DNA of 64,000 bases from an uncultured Planctomycetaceae bacterium (GCA_943787265.1 CALSLT010000013.1:1-64000), one strand, 5' to 3'; shown: positions 51,901 through 60,902, numbered from the stretch's first letter. Numbers and translations: made by a program. Notes: a model not told the origin generated them from the letters alone.

Positions 51901-52300
51901 CATGACACGCTTCGAGAATGGAAGAGCTATCAACTCGATCGCGCTTTCTCCAGATTCCAATTTGCTCGCCATCAAGAATGATACCGGAAGCATTGTTCTT
52001 TGGGATCTCGCTGACGAACTGCCTGGTACACTGAATGAAGCGGGCTCCGTGCAAGCTCGGCTGAGGGGAGAAAATCCACAATTCTCGCCAACGCGAGAGT
52101 CGTTGTTCTTCATAAGTGATCAAACGACAGTCGTGGAATTCGACGTGATCAACTACATAGAAAAGCGACGCTGGACGTTGCCAGGTCCAGTCAATGAATT
52201 CACCCTGTCGGCAGACGGTCGCTACCTGGCAACCGCTAACAGCAACAGCACGGCGTACATCCTGCGATTGGATGGGAACACCGAAAGCTCCCGTCAGTGA
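48977..52300 (+). CDS. Zinc-finger / Ser-Thr kinase / TM / WD40 receptor
   Basis: A 1107-residue protein; start at the ATG at 48977. Residues 8-45 carry a HxxxCxxC zinc finger (HIDSCRDC) like anti-sigma factors. The kinase (125-390) is canonical: LGAGGMGVVF, Lys155 in VALKAM, HRDIKPDN (248-255), DFG (268-270), APEQ. A TM helix (about 406-427, AILSGGIAIALLAGIII) follows. WD40-like repeats (about 490-1090; SPDGKTVATV...IRIWDM) are extracytoplasmic. Probably senses a signal through the propeller and controls the ECF sigma factor encoded upstream. Confidence 0.93.
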   Translation: MKTQQCFTDQELSEFDLGNLAAQRFEEVSEHIDSCRDCTERLGSLSPQPDAVLEQLRMPLPQEILSDDQELKELAAQAVARLDTAAIAAGDTWVGAQAASPDLQAMVVEILKPAQADDELGRLGTYRIRKVLGAGGMGVVFQAEDTVLHRTVALKAMKPSVGANPEAKERFLREARGMAAIEHDNVITIHQVGEDDDVPFLAMQMLKGESLADRLALEGRLTADEALRIAREVASGLEAAHQIGLVHRDIKPDNIWLEADTGRVKILDFGLARAVEGASQLTQSGMIVGTPNYLAPEQAAGKEVDGRSDLFSLGVVLYQMLSGKRPFERDSLMATLNAIGHDAPPPLDTSFDDQSSATRSLLGRLLQKESDLRFSCCAEVINAIDLARTQPQVVAAVDKTPPKKRIPTAILSGGIAIALLAGIIITVKDKDGNIISKLFGPDGATVEVTSGDESDTKIKTGDPDSPVRRVAGPNPMDNLDPAAIPEAERFSWPPKDLVAVVGEHRGRAWDAVRQLAVSPNGKTVASLEGSNRFSIRFRGAATMRETGSLPGSNMNGPFAITPDGSRLVADSGIWNLTYSVPREVTKFDQRNLGPGVLSPDGKKVAYIIGGSNDVFVCDISGEKPAEAVLLTSHSGRALHVAWSPDGKTVATVGEEQSIRIWDMTGDEPSERAILSEDVGPVHRLEFLSNQKIASAARDNTVRIWELSDNGARQTSVLSESAGTVMAMAVSPDGNVLATAGSAKGAGNTADYPIFLYDVSRPRPQLLAALTGHRATVMALVFSADSRTLYSTDRMDTPIRTWDVAGEDSSAQHVPVGHLSPLAGVAFSQDGETLATASRDGVRIWDMSGLQPTEKAILPSGSGLLKFSPDARYLACTGGTVWDLNGSRPVAMRLKASQVDLAFSPDGQTLATGNGKGVVTLWDMSDGTPRIRTELMNHSGIVTLAFSEDGTLATSAFGSTERKLLLWDLNSDKPEVMTRFENGRAINSIALSPDSNLLAIKNDTGSIVLWDLADELPGTLNEAGSVQARLRGENPQFSPTRESLFFISDQTTVVEFDVINYIEKRRWTLPGPVNEFTLSADGRYLATANSNSTAYILRLDGNTESSRQ

Positions 52301-52573
52301 GTTGAATCCGAGCTTCTGTGCACGGCCCCATTGAAGTTGGTTCAGCATCGCGGATACTAAAGCACGAGCGACAGCGAAGTGATTGAACCACTGGCATTTG
52401 ATCCGTTGCCGATCATGGAAGTGATCGACGCAAGCGATCAAAACCGCATCACCAAAGAAATCGTTCGATTGTAAGCGGCGTTTCGAGCCACTTGCGGATT
52501 CCACTCCGCTTCCCTGTAATGCCGACTTGCTCGATAGAACACTGCTACCAGAACGAACTTTGGAGACGCGACG

Positions 52574-53527
52574 ATGGAACTGCGACCGCTGGGGAATACA
52601 GGACTCGAATTGTCGTCGCTGAGTTTCGGTGCGTCTTCGCTGGGAGCGGAATTTCGGCAGATTGACATCAACGAAGCCATGCGAGCCGTACACGTCGCAC
52701 TCGATCGGGGCATGAATTTCGTCGACACGTCGCCATTCTATGGTCGAGGCATGTCAGAAGTGCTGCTCGGCCCGGCTCTGAAGGGCATCCCGCGGGACAG
52801 CTATTACCTCGGGACGAAACTCGGACGTTATGACGGAGCCCACTTCGATTTCTCCGCAAAACGAGTGGCCGAAAGCGTCGACGTCAGCCTGCATCGGCTG
52901 GGCGTTGAGTATCTCGACATCTGCCTGATGCACGATGTCGAGTTTGTCGACCTGAAGCAGATCGTCGAAGAAACGATTCCGGCTCTGCGAAAGGCGAAAG
53001 AACAAGGCAAGGTTCGATTCATCGGGATGAGCGGCTACCCGATGAAAATCTTCCGCGAAATCCTTTCACAAGAGCCGCTCGACGTTGTCCTTTCTTACAA
53101 CCACTACTCGCTTCAGAACACAATGTTCGGCGACCTCGTTCCATTCCTGAAGGAAAAGGGCGTCGGCATCATGAACGCCGCGCCGTTCTCTGCACGACTA
53201 CTGACAAGCGCTCCCCTGCCCGTCTGGCATCGAGCCCCCGAACACGTCAAAGCTGTCGCGAAGGCCGCATCAGACCGGTGCGTGGCGGCTGGTATCGACC
53301 TGGCACAACTCGCTCTTCAGTACTCGATCGCCAATCCCGACATGACGACCTGTGTCACTGGTTCGGCGAATCCTGACCGAGTTGGTCAATGGGTCGACTG
53401 GGCCGAGCAGCCGATCGACGAAACGTTGCTCGCTGAAGTTCAGGAAATTCTCAAACCGATCCACAATTGGTTCTACATCGAAGGCCGTCCCGAAAATAAC
53501 GATCCCGGTGCGGACCTCGACTGCTAA
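52574..53527 (+). CDS. Aldo/keto reductase
   Basis: A 317-residue NAD(P)-dependent oxidoreductase of the AKR superfamily, in the subgroup containing sugar (L-galactose, L-fucose) dehydrogenases. Motifs: RPLGNTGLELSSLSFGAS, NFVDTSPFYGRGMSE (catalytic Asp/Tyr region), YLGTKLGRY (Lys), DICLMHDVEF (His), GMSGYPM and VTGSANPDRV. First of a run of plus-strand genes with Gfo/Idh/MocA and PhyH proteins, suggesting sugar or polyol catabolism. Confidence 0.9.
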   Translation: MELRPLGNTGLELSSLSFGASSLGAEFRQIDINEAMRAVHVALDRGMNFVDTSPFYGRGMSEVLLGPALKGIPRDSYYLGTKLGRYDGAHFDFSAKRVAESVDVSLHRLGVEYLDICLMHDVEFVDLKQIVEETIPALRKAKEQGKVRFIGMSGYPMKIFREILSQEPLDVVLSYNHYSLQNTMFGDLVPFLKEKGVGIMNAAPFSARLLTSAPLPVWHRAPEHVKAVAKAASDRCVAAGIDLAQLALQYSIANPDMTTCVTGSANPDRVGQWVDWAEQPIDETLLAEVQEILKPIHNWFYIEGRPENNDPGADLDC

Positions 53528-53553
53528 GTTAGTGGGGCCGGCGGAGAACTCAC

Positions 53554-54306
53554 GTGCGAACGATCGTCATCATCGGGGCCAGCAATGTGACGTTCTCACT
53601 GCCGGTGATCTGGTCGACGCTTCGACAGTCACTCGCCGATCCTTTTCGGCTAATCGTCGCCGCCGGCCACGGCCGATCCTTCGGTCTCCCCAACACGGTC
53701 CTCGGTCGAACACTGCCCAGTATCCTCGAATGCGACCTTTGGGAATCGCTCGCCCAACTGAAACCACTATCGGTTCACGCACTCGTCACCGACGTTGGCA
53801 ACGATCTTCTCTACGGTGTCGACTCAACACAGACGATGGATTGGGTAACCGAAACGATTTGCCGACTCGAAGCATTAGCTTCGAACGTCGTTGTGACTGG
53901 GCTGCCCGTTGACACATTACAAGACATGTCCGCTCGGCGGTTCGAATTCTTCCGACGACTCATGTTCCCGCGGTCGACGCTGACTTTCGAATCAGCACTG
54001 GATGAAAGCGAGACACTCCATCACCAGCTTTTGCGATCTGGCGACAATGAACGGGTTTCAACAGCGACTCCGGCAGCAAAGTGGTATGGCCTCGACCCGA
54101 TTCACATCCGCAGACGCTGTCGTCGCGAGGCGTGGCGGCAGTATCTTTCGCAGTGCATTCCGGACACAAACATTAGACGCTGCGGTGCGTTTGCCGACTG
54201 GTCAGTCTGGAAAGGGACAGCCCAAAGACGCTGGAAAAAATCGCGACTATTGATGTCACAACAACCGACTCAAACGTTCAACGAAAATGAACTGTGGTTG
54301 TTCTAA
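53554..54306 (+). CDS. SGNH-hydrolase-like protein
   Basis: A 250-residue protein with a GTG start at 53554, 26 bases after the aldo/keto reductase stop. SGNH-like blocks are visible: IIGASNVTFS in the place of GDS, AAGHGRSFGL, DVGNDLLYG (GxND) and LDPIHIRRR (DxxH). The nucleophile Ser of block I would be in GASN. Probably an esterase, but the divergence from classical members leaves the activity uncertain. Confidence 0.65.
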   Translation: MRTIVIIGASNVTFSLPVIWSTLRQSLADPFRLIVAAGHGRSFGLPNTVLGRTLPSILECDLWESLAQLKPLSVHALVTDVGNDLLYGVDSTQTMDWVTETICRLEALASNVVVTGLPVDTLQDMSARRFEFFRRLMFPRSTLTFESALDESETLHHQLLRSGDNERVSTATPAAKWYGLDPIHIRRRCRREAWRQYLSQCIPDTNIRRCGAFADWSVWKGTAQRRWKKSRLLMSQQPTQTFNENELWLF

Positions 54307-54352
54307 TTCCCGCTCCGATTACCACTACTAAACGCTGTGAGAACCGTGACCA

Positions 54353-55372
54353 ATGAGTGTCGACCCTCAGCCTGGCAACACTTCTGCTGATGCTCTTCCG
54401 CTGCGTATTGCCACGGTTGGACTTTCACCGACCGCCGTGTTTCATCTGGAAGCAGCCGCCATCCGGAATGAACTGATCCCGGTTGCTGCCGCAAGAACCG
54501 ATGACGAAGAATCATCGGCCGAGCCTGTCCCTGGCTGCCTCGTGTGCAACATCGACGAACTTGTCGCACGCTCCGATGTTGAAGCAGTGTTTGTCAGCGG
54601 CCCCGACATTGAACGTGTCGAGATCGCGATTCGGCTCCTTCAATCCGGCAAGCATGTCATCATCGAGCCGTCCTGGGGTCTGCAGGCCGAAAGCATTGAA
54701 AGACTGATCACCGCGGCAGAAACCTGCGGAAATTTCTGCGAGTTCTGGCGGCCCTATAACGCCGACCCTGACTTCCGTCGCGCCGCCCAGGTAGTCGAAC
54801 TTGGAGAAGCCGGCCCCGCTCGACATGTAAGATTTCTCCAGCACGACATGTCAGCGGCAATGCTACCCAGTTCCAGCTCAGCCAACTCTCGCGACCAGCT
54901 CACGGAATCGACACTTCGAGACCTTGTCGGGCACCGAATCGCTCAAGCCGTGACTTTGATCAACGAGCCTGTCAAAACAATCACCGCAGGTTTTCGCCGA
55001 GAGCCGATCTCCTTCGGTGAGCGCGAGCCGTTTCACAAAGTGACGCCCAACGGCGACACGAATTTTCATGCGGTCATCGATTTCGAAAACGAAGCCACCG
55101 CCGTAATCGATATCGGCCTGGCTTGCCCTGCTCCATTCAGCACAGGCTGGATCGTCCAGGGCAACAAGGGCGGCTACCACTCCGAACGACAGTACATCAC
55201 CGTCGACGACGGCGAGATTTACGATGTGGCTGTCGAGATTGAGCCCTTTGACCCGTATCTGAATCTGAATGAACAGGTCACGAAATGGGGCGACCAGTCC
55301 ACGAAGGATGATTCTCAGGCACGATTGCAATCTGAGCTCAAACTCGCCGAACTCTTGAACGCGATTCAGTGA
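54353..55372 (+). CDS. Gfo/Idh/MocA-family oxidoreductase
   Basis: 339 residues. The N-terminal Rossmann domain (RIATVGLSPTAVFHLEAA, then VEAVFVSGPD and GKHVIIEPSWG, where the usual EKP reads EPS) binds NAD(P). The C-terminal domain has a beta-sheet with GHRIAQAVTLIN and GWIVQGNKGGYH. The missing EKP Lys suggests altered catalysis. Probably a sugar oxidoreductase or binding paralog in the same gene run. Confidence 0.82.
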   Translation: MSVDPQPGNTSADALPLRIATVGLSPTAVFHLEAAAIRNELIPVAAARTDDEESSAEPVPGCLVCNIDELVARSDVEAVFVSGPDIERVEIAIRLLQSGKHVIIEPSWGLQAESIERLITAAETCGNFCEFWRPYNADPDFRRAAQVVELGEAGPARHVRFLQHDMSAAMLPSSSSANSRDQLTESTLRDLVGHRIAQAVTLINEPVKTITAGFRREPISFGEREPFHKVTPNGDTNFHAVIDFENEATAVIDIGLACPAPFSTGWIVQGNKGGYHSERQYITVDDGEIYDVAVEIEPFDPYLNLNEQVTKWGDQSTKDDSQARLQSELKLAELLNAIQ

Positions 55373-55499
55373 ACTGACTGAAAAGAACAGAGTCGCCGGA
55401 TTCGTTTTCGTTCATAGTGCGAACCTGAGGCTTGCAAGCTGGCTCCGGCATGGCAACGATTCCGACGTGTATCGGAATGGACTTTCGTGCCCCGTGAGA

Positions 55500-56369
55500 A
55501 TGGCTGCTGTGATGACATCTGTGTCGGCTTCAGACAATCCGAATATTTCTCGCCCGCCAGGTGCTGACGCCGCTTTGGACAGCCACGCGGGCTTTTCCGC
55601 CGACGAAATCACTCAGTTTAAGCGAGACGGTTTTCTTATCGCCCGCGGTTTAGCCGGTGGAGACTGGGCTGCTCGAATGTTGCAGGTCACGCGCGAGCAT
55701 CTCGAACGGGAACTGCCACCGGTCGAGCTGGAAGCCGACGTCCATTATCCCGGCTCGCCGGAATCCGTCGAGCAGCCCGGCGGAAAAACGATTCGCCGAC
55801 TGAAGCAGGCCCATTCGCGAGACATCGTGTTTACCGAGTGGATCTGCCATCTGCCGCTGGTCCAACGGTTGACGCAACTGCTTGGGCCGGGCGTGGTCAT
55901 GCCGCTGGCCCATCACAACTGTGTGATGACAAAACAGCCACACCACAGCAGCGACACTCGCTGGCACCGCGACATCCGCTACTGGAATTTCACGACTTCC
56001 GAACTCGTCAGCGTCTGGCTTGCACTCGGCAACGAGTATCCAGAGAACGGCGGCCTGTTCGTGATCCCCGGCTCGCACAAGATCGAGTTTCAACCGTCGC
56101 AACTCGACGATGATCTGTTCTTCCGCGAAGACGTGTCCGAAAATCGAGCGTTGCTCGACTCCGCCGTTCCCGTTGAACTGTCTGCCGGAGATGTGCTGTT
56201 CTTCCACGCTCGTACGCTCCACAGCGCGTCGAGAAACAGAACGAACCAATCCAAATTCTCAGCGGTCTTCACATTCCGGTCGGCCGACAACCCGCCCATC
56301 CCTGAGTCGCGATCAGCAGCCGCTGGCGAGGTCGTTCTCCCGGAACTCCCCGACGAAGCGTCGTCGTAG
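55500..56369 (+). CDS. Phytanoyl-CoA dioxygenase (PhyH) family protein
   Basis: An Fe(II)/2-oxoglutarate-dependent dioxygenase of about 289 residues. ATG at 55500 chosen; 55512 is also possible. Family features: DEITQFKRDGFLIARGL at the start, the iron-binding HxD in TRWHRDIRYWN, NGGLFVIPGSHK, distal His in FFHARTLHSAS, and Arg/Lys for 2-oxoglutarate near FSAVFTFRS. Substrate unknown. Confidence 0.9.
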   Translation: MAAVMTSVSASDNPNISRPPGADAALDSHAGFSADEITQFKRDGFLIARGLAGGDWAARMLQVTREHLERELPPVELEADVHYPGSPESVEQPGGKTIRRLKQAHSRDIVFTEWICHLPLVQRLTQLLGPGVVMPLAHHNCVMTKQPHHSSDTRWHRDIRYWNFTTSELVSVWLALGNEYPENGGLFVIPGSHKIEFQPSQLDDDLFFREDVSENRALLDSAVPVELSAGDVLFFHARTLHSASRNRTNQSKFSAVFTFRSADNPPIPESRSAAAGEVVLPELPDEASS

Positions 56370-56450
56370 CCCGCCGTGATGACACAAAACTTTGATTCTC
56401 TCAACAGTCCCGCCGTGCGTCATTCTCGCCCGTAGCCAACTGGAATTTCC

Positions 56451-57731
56451 ATGTCACTTCCCGACATTAGCTTTAGCCAACGCCGTCAACAGGCATCCGA
56501 GCAAAGCATTGCTTACCTCATGAAGCAAGGGCTCGAAAGCCGTGACGTCATTTCGCTGGCTGCCGGATTTGTCGACGAAGTGACGCTACCGGTCACGCTG
56601 GTCCGAGAATCAATCGCCGACATTCTGACTGACGATCCGACCGGACACGGAGTTCTCCAGTACGGAACCACTGCCGGCTTCGGACCTCTGCGCGACAATC
56701 TGATCGATCATGTGGCGAGGCTCGAAAACTGTTCAGCAACTGACCTCAACATGACGGCAAACGAAATCGTCGTCACATCAGGTTCTCAACAATTGCTGCA
56801 GCACATTTCGGACGCATTGTTTGATCCGGGCGACATCTGCCTGGTCGCCGCTCCGACTTACTTCGTATTTCTCGGAACGTTGAACGGAGTTGGAGCACGC
56901 ACAATCGCGGTAGACACTGACGAAAACGGGATGTGCATGGATGCGTTGGAAACGGAACTCGCACGCATCGAACAGGCCGGTGACCTGAGCCGCGTGAAAA
57001 TGATTTACCTGGTCAGCTCGTTCGAGAATCCCAGCGGTGTGACACTGTCGGACGACCGACGAAAACAGGTTGTCGACATCGCCAAACGATGGTCAAAGGA
57101 ACAACGGATTCTAATTCTGGAAGACGCTGCGTACCGCGAGCTTCGCTACGAAGACGAAGACGGGCCGAGTATCTGGAGCTACGACGAAACTCGGCAGCAC
57201 GTCATCCTTGCACAAACCTTCTCAAAGAGTTTTTCACCGGGCATTCGCGTCGCGTACGGAGTCCTGCCCCGCGATCTCGTCCCCGCGATTCACGATGTGA
57301 AGGGGAACTTTGATTTCGGCTCACCGAACCTCAACCAACGAATTGTTTCCCACGCGTTGCAAAGTGGTAAGTACGAGCAGCACGTGGCGGGCCTGCAATC
57401 GTCGTATCGTGTCAAACGTGACGCGATGCTGACCGCCGCCGATGAATTCTTCTCCGACCTGCCAGGAGTTTCCTGGTTGCGGCCCAACGGCGGACTTTAC
57501 GTGTGGATGACTCTTCCCGACGAAATCGAAACCGGCTTCGAAAGTCCCCTCTTTCAGCGCGCTACGAAAACAGAAAACGTGATGTACGTCCCTGGCGAAA
57601 TCGCTTACCCCAAAAACTCGCCACTCCAGCACAGATGCCAGATGCGGCTCAGTTTTGGCGTAGAAGCACCGGACACAATTCGGGAAGGTATGCGACGACT
57701 CTCGCAGGCCGTCCGCCATGTGATGGATTGA
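56451..57731 (+). CDS. PLP-dependent class I/II aminotransferase
   Basis: A 426-residue fold-type I aminotransferase resembling LysN/2-aminoadipate and MocR-like C-terminal domains. Motifs: ISLAAGFVDE, QYGTTAGFGPLRDNL, VTSGSQQLLQHI, ILEDAAYRELRY (Asp and Tyr to PLP), FSKSFSPGIRVAYG (Schiff-base Lys) and GGLYVWMTLP. No DNA-binding domain at the N-terminus. It lies in the same direction as the PhyH gene, 81 bases apart. Confidence 0.92.
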   Translation: MSLPDISFSQRRQQASEQSIAYLMKQGLESRDVISLAAGFVDEVTLPVTLVRESIADILTDDPTGHGVLQYGTTAGFGPLRDNLIDHVARLENCSATDLNMTANEIVVTSGSQQLLQHISDALFDPGDICLVAAPTYFVFLGTLNGVGARTIAVDTDENGMCMDALETELARIEQAGDLSRVKMIYLVSSFENPSGVTLSDDRRKQVVDIAKRWSKEQRILILEDAAYRELRYEDEDGPSIWSYDETRQHVILAQTFSKSFSPGIRVAYGVLPRDLVPAIHDVKGNFDFGSPNLNQRIVSHALQSGKYEQHVAGLQSSYRVKRDAMLTAADEFFSDLPGVSWLRPNGGLYVWMTLPDEIETGFESPLFQRATKTENVMYVPGEIAYPKNSPLQHRCQMRLSFGVEAPDTIREGMRRLSQAVRHVMD

Positions 57732-57875
57732 GTGAACAGAGCTGGCCCGGCGATCAACTGAAGCTTCCAGGCACGTCAAACTACGCACATCTGACAGGTG
57801 CTGCGGACAATCGCTCGCCCGAGTCCGCAGATTGTCCCTCCGACAATCGAGTCCGCAGGCACAGCCCAATCATCG

Positions 57876-58130
57876 ATGACCTATAGCTCTGAGTCGGTAT
57901 TTCGTCTCACGCTTTGGGGAATCGTCATGGTCGCCACACTTTCGCCACCAGCCGCCAGCTCAGTCGCACGGTCTCACGTTTCGCAGTGTGCACACTGGAG
58001 ACAGGTCAAACGCTGCTCGACCGTTGAAAGTGCCGAACAGGAAATCGCCCGACTTCGAGCCAAGGGCATCGAAGCGTTCCTGTCGATGGTTGACGGCCTC
58101 TGCGTGCTCGCCCCAACAGACGAGCACTGA
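57876..58130 (+). CDS. Small hypothetical exported protein (84 residues)
   Basis: The start at 57876 gives a short hydrophobic leader (LTLWGIVMVATLSPPAAS) followed by a region with AEQEIARLRAKGIEAFLSM, which looks like a SPOR-type or coiled segment. An in-frame start at 57798 would add 26 residues. The gene lies just before the CMD/AhpD-like gene. No family recognised. Confidence 0.4.
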   Translation: MTYSSESVFRLTLWGIVMVATLSPPAASSVARSHVSQCAHWRQVKRCSTVESAEQEIARLRAKGIEAFLSMVDGLCVLAPTDEH

Positions 58131-58244
58131 GCTTGATACTGGCCGCAGCCCTGCGTTGATCCTGACATTTCTCCGAGACCTCAATCCTGCTAAACATCCA
58201 CAAGCGGTGGAGCATCTGCAGAATTGGACGAGGAAACTTCGGTC

Positions 58245-58832
58245 ATGGCATGGGTCAACCTGATTCGCGAGCCTGAAGCGACGGGCTCTCTAAGCAAGGT
58301 TTACGAATCTGCGAAGAACCGAGCTGGTTATATCGCGCAGATCATTCAGGTCATGAGTCGCGACGCAAACGTCGCCGCTGAGTCGATGCGGTTCTACGCT
58401 CGGCTCATGAAATCTCCAAACGCGCTCGATGCGGCTCGTCGTGAGCTTCTGGCAGCGGTCGTCAGCAACGTCAACGACTGCTACTACTGAACGCTCTCGC
58501 ACGCCAGGGACTTCGGTCTGGAGTCCAATAACCCTGAAGCCGCCGAGAAGCTCGTCTTTGACTACAGAATCGCCGGCTTATCCGAGACGGATCGCCAACT
58601 TTGCGACTTTGCCGTCAAGCTGACACTACGCCCCGGAGCGATGCAGAAGTCAGACATCGAAACTCTGCGTTCGCACGGCTTCAACGACGACCAGATCACC
58701 ATCGCGACGCAGGTGATCGGCTACTTCAATTACATCAACCGAATCGCTGACGGTCTGGGAGTCGATCCTGAAGATTGGATGACTCTGCCTCGCGACGAGT
58801 GGCTTGCTAACAAAGCCAGCGATTATTCGTAG
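58245..58832 (+). CDS. CMD/AhpD-like protein with in-frame TGA, candidate selenoprotein
   Basis: A 195-residue alkylhydroperoxidase-type protein if TGA codon 82 (58488-58490) is read as Sec or Cys. The upstream part (MAWVNLIREPEATGSL, IIQVMSRDANVA, RELLAAVVSNVNDCYY) and the downstream part (TLSHARDFG, LSETDRQLCDFAVKLT, QVIGYFNYINRIADGLGV) are both typical of the peroxidase-related CMD family. The TGA occupies exactly the second Cys of the CxxCxxxH motif (CYY-TGA-TLSH). The frame is continuous on both sides with no indel. CMD selenoproteins are known in other bacteria. The alternative is a TGC-to-TGA nonsense mutation, giving an 81-residue fragment. Confidence 0.75.
58504..58526 (+). promoter_or_regulatory. 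Candidate bacterial SECIS hairpin
   Basis: Downstream of the in-frame TGA, CCAG (58504-58507) can pair with CTGG (58518-58521), leaving a loop starting GG, 17 bases after the TGA. Alternatively GGACT pairs with AGTCC (58508-58512 and 58522-58526) with a loop containing GGTCT. Spacing and loop G are compatible with bacterial SECIS elements. The short stem keeps confidence low. Confidence 0.4.
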
Positions 58833-58838
58833 CCGATA

Positions 58839-60902
58839 TTAATCGGCCGCGATCGGATTCCCGGCTGCGTCGCGAGGGTCGGTAACCGTGAGCTTGGCCG
58901 CTGGAATCAGCGCTCGCAGATCCGGCAGGTCGTAAGACCGCAACGCTCCGTGCACAACGTTGATTAACTGCCGCTCGGTTACCGGCGTGTCGATGACAGT
59001 TTTCCAGGCGTGCAGACCACCGCGTAGATCGACGTTCCCAAAGTGGTCGGGCGCGACAACTGCCGCATGCAAAGCCGGCACACACAATTCACCGGTGGCG
59101 ATCAGGTCAACTTGCAGTTTCGCTCTGGTTCGTGACCGCAGCCACTTCGCCGTGGTCACGATCTGTTCCGCACGCAGACCGACGAACGAACGGCCCAGCA
59201 TGTACGCAACGTAAAACTCAGCCGAGTTTGGACCGAGCACACCGGACATCGATCCGTAACGCCACGGTTTCGTTTGCGTCTCGCCGCACCCCGCCACGTC
59301 AATCGCCAGAACGGTCCGGCCGGACCGAACAAGCCGATCCAGTTCACCGCCGACTCCTGCTTCCGTCGATTTTCCATTTGCATGAAGGTAAATCGTCGCG
59401 TTTCCGTTGGATTCGTCGGGCACGAACAGCAGCGTCGGAAGCTTCAATTCCGGTGACGTTAAAAAGACAAACCGCTGAATCTGATATCCCTCACGCTTCA
59501 CATCAGATGACCGTTTGACGTCGGCCCCAGATAAGTCTGCGGCTTCCGAGATCCCAGCAACCTCGCGAACAGCCTCTCGACGCTGATCGGACGACAGCCT
59601 CTCCCAGACGACCGAGCGTTGCTCAGCCAGCCGACGTTCCTCTTCCCTGTTCAGATCAAGGATCGACTTTGCCCCATCGACCAGCAGCGTCTGGCCTTTC
59701 GGTGTGCACTGGAGCTGGTCGTCAGAAAACGGAGTCAGCTCTTCGTCCGTGATTGCGTCGTCCGTGTCGAGCAACCAGCGGCGCATCCAGCGAACCATCG
59801 CGACTCGAAGTTCTGCGTTGTAGCCGTGCTTGTCATCAGTCTCGACCAGGTTGACGCGTTCGGGAAGCCCCAGCTTTGAATACAGCCGTTTGGCCTGTCG
59901 ATAAGCGATCCACGAACCTTCAATCGGCACAAAGTCCTGAGTCGCGGCTAGGATCAAAGTCGGCTTTGGAGCACGCATCAACAGAAAGTCCGGATGATCG
60001 ATCCCGTACTTAGTCTGTGCGTAGATGTTCTGTTCGGCGTCGCCTGGTCCGGGGCGATCATTCTTGATCCGTGTCGTTGTTATAAAATTTCCGGGAGCGG
60101 CCGCGACGATCCGCTCATCGAGAGCCATCAGAAACGCCGTCTGATTGCCACCGCCCGAGCTGCCGGTACATCCGATCTTGTCTGCAATAATGTCGTCACG
60201 ACTCTGCAGGTAGTCGATGCCGCGCATTCCATCCCAAATGAAATGCGTGGCCAGATTCTGACCAAGTAGTACCGGAGCCACTCCGGTCACCATGTGCTCA
60301 CTGGTTGACTTGAACGGTGCAAGGTTCACAGGATGGCCGTGCCCCTTATCCAGCAGAATCTGCTTGCGTTCCCCCTGCCCTGGCGGATCAAAGATCAACG
60401 CCGCGCAGCCGTTCTTTGCCAGCAGCATGCAGGCCTTCTGATAATTTGCCGCCGCCTTTCCATTCTCACTATGGCCACAAGGAAACAGCACGCCCGGATA
60501 CGGGGCCGGAGAATTCGGCAGGTACAAAGTCGCGGTCACCATAAACCCCGGACGACTCTCGTAGATAATCTTCTCAGCACGAAAACCATCACCCGGCAAC
60601 TTCCCGACAACTCTTGCATTTAAGGGGGTTCGCTCAGGAAACCCTCCGAGCAATTCACGAAACTTGTCTCTCTGTCGCTTCTGCCATGTGTAAATGTGCT
60701 CGGGAGTTTTCAGTAACTCGTACTGTTCAAGCCTTCGATCCAACGCCTCGTGCGCACGCCTGCGAAAATGGTTTCGCAGCATTTGCGAAACTTCCGGGCG
60801 TGATCGGTCCAGCAGATCGAACTCACCGGCCTGAGCCGCAAACGGCAAACAAAATGTGGCCGCAATCCACATCAGGCACGCAGCACATAATCGCATCATC
60901 AC
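58839..60902 (-). CDS. Large secreted alpha/beta hydrolase (acetyl-xylan-esterase-like)
   Basis: 687 residues with a signal peptide (AACLMWIAATFCLPFAAQAGE). The N-terminal hydrolase domain (about 85-395) has FPCGHSENGK, FDPPGQGER, the nucleophile elbow GCTGSSGGGNQTAF and a later ETDDKHGYN with the catalytic His. A second, weaker domain (about 470-680) has IYLHANGKS and LAIDVAGCGET, resembling a degenerate alpha/beta fold. Typical of planctomycete polysaccharide-degrading sets. Substrate probably an acetylated glycan. Confidence 0.85.
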   Translation of the reverse strand: MMMRLCAACLMWIAATFCLPFAAQAGEFDLLDRSRPEVSQMLRNHFRRRAHEALDRRLEQYELLKTPEHIYTWQKRQRDKFRELLGGFPERTPLNARVVGKLPGDGFRAEKIIYESRPGFMVTATLYLPNSPAPYPGVLFPCGHSENGKAAANYQKACMLLAKNGCAALIFDPPGQGERKQILLDKGHGHPVNLAPFKSTSEHMVTGVAPVLLGQNLATHFIWDGMRGIDYLQSRDDIIADKIGCTGSSGGGNQTAFLMALDERIVAAAPGNFITTTRIKNDRPGPGDAEQNIYAQTKYGIDHPDFLLMRAPKPTLILAATQDFVPIEGSWIAYRQAKRLYSKLGLPERVNLVETDDKHGYNAELRVAMVRWMRRWLLDTDDAITDEELTPFSDDQLQCTPKGQTLLVDGAKSILDLNREEERRLAEQRSVVWERLSSDQRREAVREVAGISEAADLSGADVKRSSDVKREGYQIQRFVFLTSPELKLPTLLFVPDESNGNATIYLHANGKSTEAGVGGELDRLVRSGRTVLAIDVAGCGETQTKPWRYGSMSGVLGPNSAEFYVAYMLGRSFVGLRAEQIVTTAKWLRSRTRAKLQVDLIATGELCVPALHAAVVAPDHFGNVDLRGGLHAWKTVIDTPVTERQLINVVHGALRSYDLPDLRALIPAAKLTVTDPRDAAGNPIAAD

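Noticed and set aside
52301..52573. Possible small gene between the WD40 kinase and the aldo/keto reductase
   Set aside because: Only short frames without ribosome sites or recognisable motifs; treated as noncoding.
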